DNA of 64,000 nt, taken from contig NZ_CP114014.1 in NCBI RefSeq assembly GCF_040581415.1, positions 4,402,001-4,466,000 on the forward strand, read 5' to 3'. The position numbers and the translations under genes were made by a program. This stretch comes from Paraconexibacter sp040581415 (GTDB lineage Bacteria > Actinomycetota > Thermoleophilia > Solirubrobacterales > Solirubrobacteraceae). This document shows positions 16,912-24,370 of this stretch, one piece after another. The stretch's first letter is position 1, and each line of letters starts with the position of its first letter. The notes under the pieces were generated by a model. That model saw nothing but the letters and a program-made list of their open reading frames with translations, was not told the DNA's origin and searched no databases.

Positions 16912-18544
16912 AACGCCGCGCTTCATCATGCCCGCAGCACTCATCGGGCTTCAGCGGCCCGCCGGCCGGGGCGGGCTCTCGGGCTCCGTCATACGGTGGC
17001 TGCGCGCCTAGGAGCGCCGCACGCTCGCGCAGCTTGAAGCGCTGCACCTTGCCGGTGAGCGTGCGCGGTAGGGCGTCGACGAACTCCACCACGTGCGGGT
17101 ACTCGTAGCGTCGCAGGCGCTCCTTGCACAGCGCCCGCAGCTCCGCTGCCAGCTCTTCGTCGCCGTCGCCGTCGCACTCGACGAAGGCGGCTATCCGGCT
17201 TGCGTTGTTGATCGTCGTGGCGGTCACGCCAACACCCCGGACGCGGTCGTGCTCGAGCAGCGCGTGCTCCATGTCCACGGGAGAGACCCACAAGCCGCCG
17301 ACCTTGAACATCTGATCCAGTCGGCCGATGTAGACGAAGTTGCCGTCCTCGCGGCGCTCGTAGCGGTCGCCGGTGGCGAACCAGTCCCCGCGCATCGAGG
17401 ACTTGGTCTTCTCGTGCTGATGCCAGTAATAGGCCGCACAGGAGTCGCCGCGCACCTCGAGGGCGCCGGTCGCGGCCCCCTGGAGCACGCTTCCGAACTC
17501 GTCCACCAGTCGGAGCTCGTAGCCGGGCACGCCCTTGCCGGTCGTTCCGGGCACGATCTCGCCGGGACGATTTGAGCAGTAGATGTGCAGCAGCTCGGTT
17601 GATCCGATTCCGTCGACGATCTCGACGCCGAAGCGATCTTTGAACGTCCGAAACGTCTGCGGTGGCAGGGGTTCGGAGGCCGACACGCAGCGCCGCACCG
17701 AGGCGAACGCCGCCGGTGCCTCGGGTTCGCGGGCGATCATCCGGTAGACCGCCGGCACCGAGAAGAAGATGGTCGGACGGTGCCGATGCAGCGTTCGCAG
17801 GATCGCCTCGGGCTTGGTCGGGCCGTTCATCAGGACCGCGGTGGCGCCGAACCACAATGGGAAAGACAAGCCGTTCCCCAGCCCGTAGGCGTGGAAGAGC
17901 TTGGTGGTGGAGAACGTCACGTCGTCCTCGCGCAGCCCGAGGACGTTCGCCGCGTAGGTCTCGCACGTGACCGCGATGTCGTGGTGCAGGTGCACCGCGC
18001 CCTTGGGCCGCCCGGTCGATCCGGAGCTATAGAGCCAAAACGCCATGTCGTCGCGATGGGTTGGCCACGCCTCGAGCTCGTCGCTCTGGCCGGCTAGGCC
18101 TTCGGCGAGGTTCAGGACCCCCGGCGGGGTGTGGCCGGGCTCCCCCGCGAAGACGTAACGTACGGGCTCGCCGGCGAGTGCGTCCTGGAGCCGCGGGAGC
18201 GAGGCCGCATCGGCCACGACGACCTCGGCGTAGGTATCGCTGTGGTAATGACGGAAGTTCTCGCTCTTGTCGAGTCCGCTCACCGGGACCGGAACCGCCC
18301 CGATCCGCATCGCTCCGAAGAACATCACCGGGAACGCGATGCTGTCGTCGAGCACCAGGAGCACGCGATCCTCTCGCCTGACCCCGAGACCGCGCAGGAG
18401 GTGTCCGGCACGGTTGACCTGCTGCCGCAGCTCCCCGTACGTCAACGTCGTATCGCCGTCGATGTAGGCGGTTTTCGTGGATCGTTCCTCGTGACGATCC
18501 ACGATCGAGCTGGCGTTCCACCGGTCTGTCTGAATCACGCGCAT
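16883..18544 (-). CDS. Benzoate-CoA-ligase-family aryl-CoA synthetase
   Basis: The 553-residue ANL enzyme has P-loop YSSGSTGRPKGAVHLHHD, the A5-like GIGSTELLHIYCSNRPGEIV and the C-terminal PRTLTGKVQRFKLRE lysine motif. The combination 'VSASEPLPPQTF...GIGSTE.LHI' and 'PGTTGKGVPGYELRLVDE' is characteristic of benzoate-CoA ligases rather than PaaK phenylacetate-CoA ligases. It would convert an aromatic acid, CoA and ATP into an aryl-CoA. The gene overlaps the zinc-ribbon gene upstream by 10 bp and so belongs to the Paa-like epoxidase operon, supplying its substrate. The exact acid is unproven. Confidence 0.88.
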   Translation of the reverse strand: MRVIQTDRWNASSIVDRHEERSTKTAYIDGDTTLTYGELRQQVNRAGHLLRGLGVRREDRVLLVLDDSIAFPVMFFGAMRIGAVPVPVSGLDKSENFRHYHSDTYAEVVVADAASLPRLQDALAGEPVRYVFAGEPGHTPPGVLNLAEGLAGQSDELEAWPTHRDDMAFWLYSSGSTGRPKGAVHLHHDIAVTCETYAANVLGLREDDVTFSTTKLFHAYGLGNGLSFPLWFGATAVLMNGPTKPEAILRTLHRHRPTIFFSVPAVYRMIAREPEAPAAFASVRRCVSASEPLPPQTFRTFKDRFGVEIVDGIGSTELLHIYCSNRPGEIVPGTTGKGVPGYELRLVDEFGSVLQGAATGALEVRGDSCAAYYWHQHEKTKSSMRGDWFATGDRYERREDGNFVYIGRLDQMFKVGGLWVSPVDMEHALLEHDRVRGVGVTATTINNASRIAAFVECDGDGDEELAAELRALCKERLRRYEYPHVVEFVDALPRTLTGKVQRFKLRERAALLGAQPPYDGAREPAPAGGPLKPDECCGHDEARRSTDGPRAAC

Positions 18545-18774
18545 GGCTTGGTCTCCCCGTTCGTGCTGATCGGCCAGCCCACCTCGCGGTCGGCTCCTGC
18601 AGCGTGAGGCGCTGACGGCTGGTGGTCGTCGGCGAAGTCCTCACGGATCGCTTCGAAATACGATTTGCAGACAAGGCACTGCCAGTGGGCGGTGATCATC
18701 TGCCCGCCCCACTGACCCACGCGCGTCACCGCGTCCGAGGCGCAGAAGGGACAGTGGAACTCATCGACCGTCAT
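18535..18774 (-). CDS. Stand-alone zinc ribbon resembling the PaaD C-terminus
   Basis: The 79-residue protein carries two CxxC knuckles (FHCPFCASDA and WQCLVCKSYFE) spaced like the C-terminal zinc ribbon of PaaD. In classical PaaD that ribbon is fused to a DUF59 domain; here the DUF59 part is a separate gene at 19734-20126. The start overlaps the paaC-like stop (ATGA). It probably helps maturation or assembly of the di-iron epoxidase. Confidence 0.75.
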   Translation of the reverse strand: MTVDEFHCPFCASDAVTRVGQWGGQMITAHWQCLVCKSYFEAIREDFADDHQPSAPHAAGADREVGWPISTNGETKPCA

Positions 18775-19478
18775 GCTGTCCAGCGGCGTCGCTGCGGGTC
18801 CCAGCGCGTCCAGTCGGCCGGCTCGTCGAGCTCGACCTCGGCGCCCTCGGCCGCGAGCCGGTCGGCAAGCCAGTCGAGCACCTGCCGGCGCTGCTCCGCG
18901 GGCCCGCAGCTGATCATTCCTGCCTCGACGGCCTCCGCGAACCCGGGGTCGTCGTCGGGGCCGAGCCAGCGGCCCGCGTGCTCCCATGCTTCCGCTAGCC
19001 GGCGCAGGAAGCCTTCGCGCTCGGACGAGTCCGTGCGGCACAGGCGCTTCAGCCACGCCTCGGCGTGGACGCGATGTGAGCTCTCCTCCTGAAGGATCTT
19101 CTGCGCCCGCTGGGCCATCGGTGCCACGCTCGAGCCGACGCACGATGCGACGAAGGTGGAGAGGACAGCGTCGACGACGACGTTCGCGGCGATGACGGCC
19201 GACCAGTCAGCGAGCTCTTCGTCCAGGAGCGCCAGGCAGTGGCCGCGATCGTCGTCGTCGGTGTCCTCCCCGAGCGCCTTGAGCACCGGGTACGTCGACC
19301 GGGCGTGCCCGAGCTCGTCCTGGGCCATCGCGGCAGCGGCAACCGCCGCCTCAAGGGCGGGGGCGCTGACGGCCCATTCACCATAACGCTGTCCGAGCGC
19401 GGCCTTGTTGTCGGCCAGCGAGCCGACCAGCGAGACCATTGTTCTCGTGGCGGCGTCCGTGGGAACGGTGGTGGTCAA
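18771..19478 (-). CDS. PaaC-like structural subunit of a Paa-type aryl-CoA epoxidase
   Basis: The 235-residue ferritin-like protein has two helical E-x2-H motifs (AQDELGHAR at 53-60 and LQEESSHRVHAEAW), like PaaC, which forms a heterodimer with PaaA. The start appears to be TTG 19478, with AAAGG 7 bases upstream. It lies 55 bp after the paaB-like gene and overlaps the zinc-ribbon gene. In the known enzyme the subunit supports assembly rather than catalysis; the retained metal-type motifs here are worth noting. Confidence 0.82.
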   Translation of the reverse strand: MTTTVPTDAATRTMVSLVGSLADNKAALGQRYGEWAVSAPALEAAVAAAAMAQDELGHARSTYPVLKALGEDTDDDDRGHCLALLDEELADWSAVIAANVVVDAVLSTFVASCVGSSVAPMAQRAQKILQEESSHRVHAEAWLKRLCRTDSSEREGFLRRLAEAWEHAGRWLGPDDDPGFAEAVEAGMISCGPAEQRRQVLDWLADRLAAEGAEVELDEPADWTRWDPQRRRWTA

Positions 19479-19533
19479 CGGTCAGCCTTTCGGTCTTTCG
19501 CGGGCGAGCGGACGCCGGATGGGAGATGCCGAG

Positions 19534-19737
19534 TCATGCCTGGATCGCCTCGCGGATGGCAGCGCGCGGGACGATGATCATGTGAATCCAGACCTGCTCG
19601 TCGTAGATGGAGCGGGCCGCGACGAGCGCTAGGTCCTCGTCCGCTTCGGTGACGGTGCCGACGTGGTGGAGCGGGTCCTCGTACGCCTTGCGGGCGAAGA
19701 CCTCCCAGACGTCACCGCGGTCCCCGGGAGCGGTCAC
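19534..19737 (-). CDS. PaaB-like subunit, unusually short (67 aa)
   Basis: The GTG 19737 start overlaps the DUF59 stop (GTGA). The sequence WEVFARKAYEDPLHHVGTV, then EDLALVAARSIYDEQVWIHM, follows PaaB (WEVF..., HVGSL..AD...AL..AR..Y). Known PaaB is about 95 residues, so this version lacks part of the C-terminal end. PaaB bridges PaaAC dimers in the multicomponent oxygenase. The assignment rests on motif and position. Confidence 0.75.
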   Translation of the reverse strand: MTAPGDRGDVWEVFARKAYEDPLHHVGTVTEADEDLALVAARSIYDEQVWIHMIIVPRAAIREAIQA

Positions 19738-20126
19738 GCGACGATCCCCAGACTGCGCATCGTCGCGCGCGCGTCCTCGCGGATCCGGCTGCGTGTCCAC
19801 ACCGGATCCCAGACCACGTCGATGGTCACGATGTCGACGTCGGGCTCCCGGCAGAGTCGTTCGCGGATGTCGTCCTCGATGAACTCCATCGCCGGACACC
19901 CCATCGAGGTGTAGGTGAGTTCGAGGTCGACGGCACGTTCGTCGGGACGGTAGGCGACGGACACGATGAGGCCCAGTCCAACGACGGAGATCGGGATCTC
20001 CGGGTCCTCGACCTGGCGCAGCGCGAGCCAGAGGCGCGCCTCGACGGCCTGCTCCGGAGTCAGCGGCGCCGCGGCGGCGGCCTCGGCCACCGCCTCCTGC
20101 CGCGTGATCAGGCCCGCGGCAGTCAT
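19734..20126 (-). CDS. PaaD-like DUF59 iron-sulfur/metal assembly factor
   Basis: This 130-residue MIP18/DUF59 protein has the family signature RQVEDPEIPISVVGLGLI and the conserved cysteine in YTSMGCPAMEFIEDDIR. The end ...VVWDPVWTRSRI is also typical. PaaD is needed to mature the phenylacetyl-CoA epoxidase. Here it lacks its zinc ribbon, which is encoded separately downstream. ATG 20126 overlaps the paaA stop (ATGA). Confidence 0.85.
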   Translation of the reverse strand: MTAAGLITRQEAVAEAAAAAPLTPEQAVEARLWLALRQVEDPEIPISVVGLGLIVSVAYRPDERAVDLELTYTSMGCPAMEFIEDDIRERLCREPDVDIVTIDVVWDPVWTRSRIREDARATMRSLGIVA

Positions 20127-21091
20127 GACGCCATCGCCTCGCGGCGAGCGCGGTAGCCCTTCTGCAGCCGGCCGACGTAGTCCACGTTCATCGTGCCGCG
20201 GCCCTTCCACCGAGTCATCACCTCGTCCCATCCGCACAAGCCTTCGTCGAGGAGCCAGGACTTGCGCTCGGCGTCGAATCGCGCCGGAAACGGGCAGTCG
20301 ATCACGTAACAGTCCTGCTCGGCGTCGAAGTGCGCCGGGACCTCGAGCCCGACCTCCTCCATGAACGGCACCACGTGGCCCATCCAGTCCTGCCGGAGCT
20401 CGTCGTTGGACTTGCCCTTGAAGCCGTAGTCGAGCTGGACGGAATGGCGCTTCTGCCGGTCGGGCAGCCCGAACCACTCGAGCGTCAAGATGAACATCCA
20501 GTCGAGCGACTCCTGCAGACGCTGTTTCTCGTCCGGGTCGGCGGCGAGCTTCTTGACCCAGGTGCGGCCGTGTCGCAGATGAAAGGTCTCTTCCTTGTCG
20601 ACCTTCGCCAGGGCGCGCTTCCATGGGCCGAACGTGCTCGAGTTGTGCACGTCGGAGAGCAGGACGAACCCAGCCTGGTCGTACAGCGTGTTCGCCAGGA
20701 CCAGTTCGCGCCACGAGTCCAGCGGGATGTCGAATGCGTAGGGGTACTTGAACTCCGCGGGCTCGCGCTCGTAGATGAGCTCCGCCATCTCAACCCCGAG
20801 ATCGCCCAGCAGGCGGTAACCGATGTGGGCATGGGCGAGCTCGTCCTGGACGATCGACATCGCTGAGCCGTAGTTGTTCAGCGCCGGCGCGTGCGTGGCC
20901 GCGCGCAGGTAGGCAGGAGCACTGACCAGCTCCGTGTCGGCTGACACCGTGAGGATCCGGCGGATGCCGCTGAGGTAGTCCGGCGACATGTGCTGAAGCC
21001 CCTCCACGAGCCGGCCTGACGCGAGGTGATCCCGGACCCACTGCTCACTGCGCGGTGCCAGCTCTTCGATCGTTGAGGCGTGCGACGTCAT
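20123..21091 (-). CDS. Divergent PaaA-like catalytic subunit of a di-iron aryl-CoA epoxidase
   Basis: From ATG 21091 the product has 322 residues. The four-helix bundle shows di-iron ligand motifs VQDELAHAH (Glu84, His87) and KEETFHLRHG (Glu168, His171), and Glu54 is a candidate for the first-helix ligand. The C-terminal half (DYGFKGKSNDELRQDWMGHV, GWDEVMTRWKGRGT) parallels PaaA but differs widely from the E. coli sequence. The known enzyme epoxidises the ring of phenylacetyl-CoA. With a benzoate-CoA-ligase-like partner in the same operon, the substrate here may be benzoyl-CoA or a related aryl-CoA. No PaaE-type reductase gene is in the window. Confidence 0.85.
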   Translation of the reverse strand: MTSHASTIEELAPRSEQWVRDHLASGRLVEGLQHMSPDYLSGIRRILTVSADTELVSAPAYLRAATHAPALNNYGSAMSIVQDELAHAHIGYRLLGDLGVEMAELIYEREPAEFKYPYAFDIPLDSWRELVLANTLYDQAGFVLLSDVHNSSTFGPWKRALAKVDKEETFHLRHGRTWVKKLAADPDEKQRLQESLDWMFILTLEWFGLPDRQKRHSVQLDYGFKGKSNDELRQDWMGHVVPFMEEVGLEVPAHFDAEQDCYVIDCPFPARFDAERKSWLLDEGLCGWDEVMTRWKGRGTMNVDYVGRLQKGYRARREAMAS

Positions 21092-21124
21092 CGGAAAACA
21101 GACTCCCACATTGCATGACAAAGA

Positions 21125-21151
21125 ATTGACGTTCGGTACGCTACCGTCAAT
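21125..21151. promoter_or_regulatory. Overlapping inverted repeats between the two divergent CoA-pathway operons
   Basis: ATTGACG at 21125-21131 faces CGTCAAT at 21145-21151, and an inner GGTA-CGC-TACC dyad lies at 21135-21145. The element sits between the epoxidase operon (start 21091) and the hydratase gene (start 21244), where the PaaX regulator or another repressor could control both. It differs from the TGACA/TGTCA sites near the IclR gene. Confidence 0.4.
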
Positions 21152-21243
21152 CATGCGCCGTCGTCAAGTGTCGGATGACGGCCAGACGCTTTCCTCATAT
21201 AAGACGTTTGACGAACGGTCGCGACGATGTAGTCTTTCGTTTA

Positions 21244-22041
21244 ATGGTGTCGAACGGCGAACGTGCAGTGCTCGCCCGAGCGTCCGACGCGGGCGTCGTC
21301 ACGCTCACGCTCGACCGCCCGGAGAAGCGCAACGCGATCGACGCGACGCTGCTCACGGCGCTTGCGGACGCGCTCGAGCACGCGGCCATCGATGCCGATG
21401 TCCGCGCCGTTGTTCTGACCGGTGCCGGCGGCGCGTTCTGCGCCGGGGGCGATATCGGGGGTTTCGACCAACTGCGCGACGGGCGCACGTACCGTCACGC
21501 CTCCCACCGGCTCTCGGACCTGATCGAATCGGTCGAGCGACTGGAGAAGCCCGTGGTCGCGGCAGTCGGCGGCGTGGCCATGGGGGCGGGGCTGGCGCTC
21601 GCGCTCGCCTGTGACTGGCGGATCGGCTCGCCGCGCACGCGGATCCTGTTGCGCGAGGGGCAGATCGGCCTGATCCCGACGCACGGGGGTCTGACACGGC
21701 TGGTGAAGCACCACGGGCTCGCCCGCGCCAAGGAGATTCTCCTCGGCGGCGACGACCTCGACGCTGACGCCGCCCGTTCGGCCGGGCTGCTCTCCGAGCT
21801 CTGCGCGCGAGACGAAGACCTGCTGCCCGCGGCGCACGACCGTGCGCACCGCATGCTCGCGCGCGCGCCGCTGTCCTTCGGTGCCGCCAAGCGTCTGCTT
21901 CACCTGGCGGCCGACGTGGACCAGCGCAGCGCCATGGTCGCGGAGAGCCTCGCCCAGACCCATCTGCTCCAGAGCGCCGACCACCAAGAGGGCCTGGCCG
22001 CCGCCCGCGAGCATCGTGCACCGGTGTTCACCGGAGCCTGA
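21244..22041 (+). CDS. Enoyl-CoA hydratase/isomerase family protein (PaaG-like role possible)
   Basis: The 265-residue crotonase has LTGAGGAFCAGGDIGGFD for the oxyanion hole and the second block VAAVGGVAMGAGLALALACD. At the catalytic Glu positions it reads REGQIGLIPTHGG, one Glu retained. Enzymes of this family isomerise ring-epoxides to oxepins (PaaG) or hydrate enoyl-CoAs. No clear ribosome site precedes ATG 21244, so a leaderless transcript is possible. It opens the plus-strand operon facing the epoxidase operon. Confidence 0.88.
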   Translation: MVSNGERAVLARASDAGVVTLTLDRPEKRNAIDATLLTALADALEHAAIDADVRAVVLTGAGGAFCAGGDIGGFDQLRDGRTYRHASHRLSDLIESVERLEKPVVAAVGGVAMGAGLALALACDWRIGSPRTRILLREGQIGLIPTHGGLTRLVKHHGLARAKEILLGGDDLDADAARSAGLLSELCARDEDLLPAAHDRAHRMLARAPLSFGAAKRLLHLAADVDQRSAMVAESLAQTHLLQSADHQEGLAAAREHRAPVFTGA

Positions 22042-22108
22042 TGCCTCACACACTTGCCCATCACCGTCGCCGTGTCACGACGGCACCCACCCCACGAGGA
22101 GACTGCCA

Positions 22109-23560
22109 ATGGAAGCGTCGATGCTGATCGGAGGAGAGTGGCTGCCGGCCACCTCCAGCGAAGAGATCGAGATCGTCAACCCGGCGACCGAGCAGACCGT
22201 CGGCGCGGTACCGAGCGCCGACGCGGTCGACGTCGATCTCGCCGTGGCGACCGCCAAGCGGGCGTTCCCCGGTTGGGCGAAGACGGACGTCGAGCACCGG
22301 GCAGGAATCCTGCACAAGGCGGCTGACCTCATCGAGGCCGGCGCAAGGGACCTGGCCGCCGTGCTGACCGCCGAGCAGGGCAAGCCCGTCGGCGAGGCCC
22401 TCGGCGAGGTCCAGCATCTCGCGCACGGGGTGCGCTATTACGCCGAGGCTGCGACCAAGGTGCGCGGCAGCCACCAGGCGCTCCCCTCCTCGTTCGGGCC
22501 TGCGTACGGCCTGGTCGTGCATCGCCCGCTCGGTGTCTGCGCGGCTATCACCCCATACAACTTCCCGCTGACGTTGCTCGGCACCAAGGTCGCGCCCGCC
22601 CTGGCGATGGGGAACACCGTAGTGGCCAAGCCCGCCGCCACCACCCCCTTGGCGACGCTCGCGGTGGCGCGCCTGTTCGCGGAGGCCGGAGTTCCGGACG
22701 GCGTGCTGAACGTCATCACCGGCCGCGGATCGGTCGTCGGCGACCTGCTCGTCGGCCACCCCGACGTCCGTCGCGTCGCGTTCACCGGGTCAACGTCGGT
22801 CGGCCGTCACGTGATGTCCGTCGGGGGCCCGCTGCTCAAGCACATCTCGCTCGAGCTCGGCGGCTCTGATCCGGTGATCGTCTGCGCCGACGCGGACATC
22901 GAGGCGGCGGTGAAGGCGGTGAACATCGGCCGCTACTGGAACGCCGGCCAGGCATGCCTCGGCTGCAAGCGCGTGTTCGTCCACGAGAAGGTCTACGACG
23001 AGTTCGTCGCCCAGCTCAGCTCCCGCGTCGGCCGTTACTCGCCGGGCGACGGGACGCAAAAGGCCGAGAAGCCGAACATCCGCATGGGCCCGGTCCACAC
23101 CCGAGCGGCACGCGACGAGCTGCTTGAGCAGCTCGAGGACGGCATCAAGAGCGGCGGCGAGTTGGTCATCGGCGGCGGCACCGGTGACAGCGACAAGGGC
23201 TACTTCCTGCAGCCGGCGATCGTCGCCGAGCCCGGTGCCGACTCGCGCCTGATGCAGGAGGAGGTCTTCGGGCCGATCCTGCCGGTGCTTCGCTACAGCG
23301 AATTCGACGACGTCCTCGAGCGCGCGAACAACACTCCCTACGGGCTCGGCTCCTCGATCTGGACGCACGATGCCCGGCTGATCCATCGCGCCGTGCAGGA
23401 GATCGACGCCGGCATGACGTGGGTCAACCAGATGCACTACGGCTACGACGAGCTGCCGTTCGGCGGCACCAAGGACTCGGGCCTGGGCAAGGAGCACGGC
23501 CTTGAGGCCCTCGACAGCTACGTCGAGACCAAGAGCGTCGTGATGGGAGGGCTGGCCTGA
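22109..23560 (+). CDS. NAD(P)-dependent aldehyde dehydrogenase (first of two)
   Basis: The 483-residue ALDH starts at ATG 22109, with GAGGAG 7 bases upstream. It has the cofactor motif FTGSTSVGRHV, the catalytic Glu in LELGGSDP and the nucleophile Cys in NAGQACLG, followed by EEVFGPILPV. It resembles semialdehyde dehydrogenases. In this context it may oxidise the open-chain semialdehyde formed after ring cleavage, the step done by the PaaZ ALDH domain or BoxD elsewhere. No MaoC-type hydratase domain is attached. It overlaps the next gene by 1 bp. Confidence 0.9.
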   Translation: MEASMLIGGEWLPATSSEEIEIVNPATEQTVGAVPSADAVDVDLAVATAKRAFPGWAKTDVEHRAGILHKAADLIEAGARDLAAVLTAEQGKPVGEALGEVQHLAHGVRYYAEAATKVRGSHQALPSSFGPAYGLVVHRPLGVCAAITPYNFPLTLLGTKVAPALAMGNTVVAKPAATTPLATLAVARLFAEAGVPDGVLNVITGRGSVVGDLLVGHPDVRRVAFTGSTSVGRHVMSVGGPLLKHISLELGGSDPVIVCADADIEAAVKAVNIGRYWNAGQACLGCKRVFVHEKVYDEFVAQLSSRVGRYSPGDGTQKAEKPNIRMGPVHTRAARDELLEQLEDGIKSGGELVIGGGTGDSDKGYFLQPAIVAEPGADSRLMQEEVFGPILPVLRYSEFDDVLERANNTPYGLGSSIWTHDARLIHRAVQEIDAGMTWVNQMHYGYDELPFGGTKDSGLGKEHGLEALDSYVETKSVVMGGLA

Positions 23561-24342
23561 TGGGTTCCCCTGAAGTCGTGACCTACAGGGTCAAGAACGG
23601 CGTGGGCACGATCACCCTCGACAACCCTCCAGCCAACTCGTACGACCTGCAGGTCATGCAGTCCCTCGGGTCCGCGGTCGACGAGGCGATCGCGAGCGAC
23701 GCGAACGTCGTCATCCTCCGCTCGGGGAGCACGAAGTTCTTCTCCGCGGGCGCCGACGTCAAGAAGTTCCTCGAGGGCGACGTCGAGGGCAACATGGAGA
23801 TGATCCGCACCAGTCAGGCGACGTTCAAGCGGATGGGCGCAGCGCGCCAGGTGTTCATCGCGCACATCAACGGGCACGCCCTCGGCGGTGGCCTGGAGAT
23901 CACCCTCGGCTGTGACCTGCGCTTCGCGAGCGAGGGTCGCTACAAGCTCGGCACCCCCGAAGTCACGCTCGGCCTGCTCCCCGGCAACGGCGGCACGCAG
24001 CGCCTGACGCGGCTGATCGGGGCCTCCCGGGCGATGGAGCTGCTGCTCACCGGCCGCACGTTCTCGGTCGAGGACGCCGTCCAGTTCGGGCTGATCCACG
24101 GCGTCTTCCCCGCCGAGAAGGCTGAGGACGCCGTACGCGAGGTCGCCGAGCGGCTCGCCGCCGGCCCGACGCTCGCGCTCGCGGCGATCAAGCGCTGCGT
24201 GCACGAGGGCTCGCAGCTCGCGCTCGACGACGGCCTCGCCCTCGAGCAGGATCTCGTCGAAGACCTGTTCCGGTCGGCCGATGGGCTCGAGGGGATGACG
24301 GCGTTCGTCGAGAAGCGCCCGGCCGAATTCACGGGCGCATGA
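23560..24342 (+). CDS. Enoyl-CoA hydratase (PaaF-like)
   Basis: The 260-residue crotonase begins at ATG 23560, overlapping the upstream stop (TGATG). It has SGSTKFFSAGADVKKF (oxyanion block), INGHALGGGLEITLGCDLRF and the two-Glu segment LGTPEVTLGLLPGNGGTQRL typical of true hydratases, followed by the usual C-terminal ERLAAGPTLALAAIKRCV. It should hydrate a 2,3-enoyl-CoA during shortening of the opened chain. Confidence 0.92.
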   Translation: MGSPEVVTYRVKNGVGTITLDNPPANSYDLQVMQSLGSAVDEAIASDANVVILRSGSTKFFSAGADVKKFLEGDVEGNMEMIRTSQATFKRMGAARQVFIAHINGHALGGGLEITLGCDLRFASEGRYKLGTPEVTLGLLPGNGGTQRLTRLIGASRAMELLLTGRTFSVEDAVQFGLIHGVFPAEKAEDAVREVAERLAAGPTLALAAIKRCVHEGSQLALDDGLALEQDLVEDLFRSADGLEGMTAFVEKRPAEFTGA

Positions 24343-24370
24343 CGCCGCCATCGACCGAGAGGTTCCCCTC

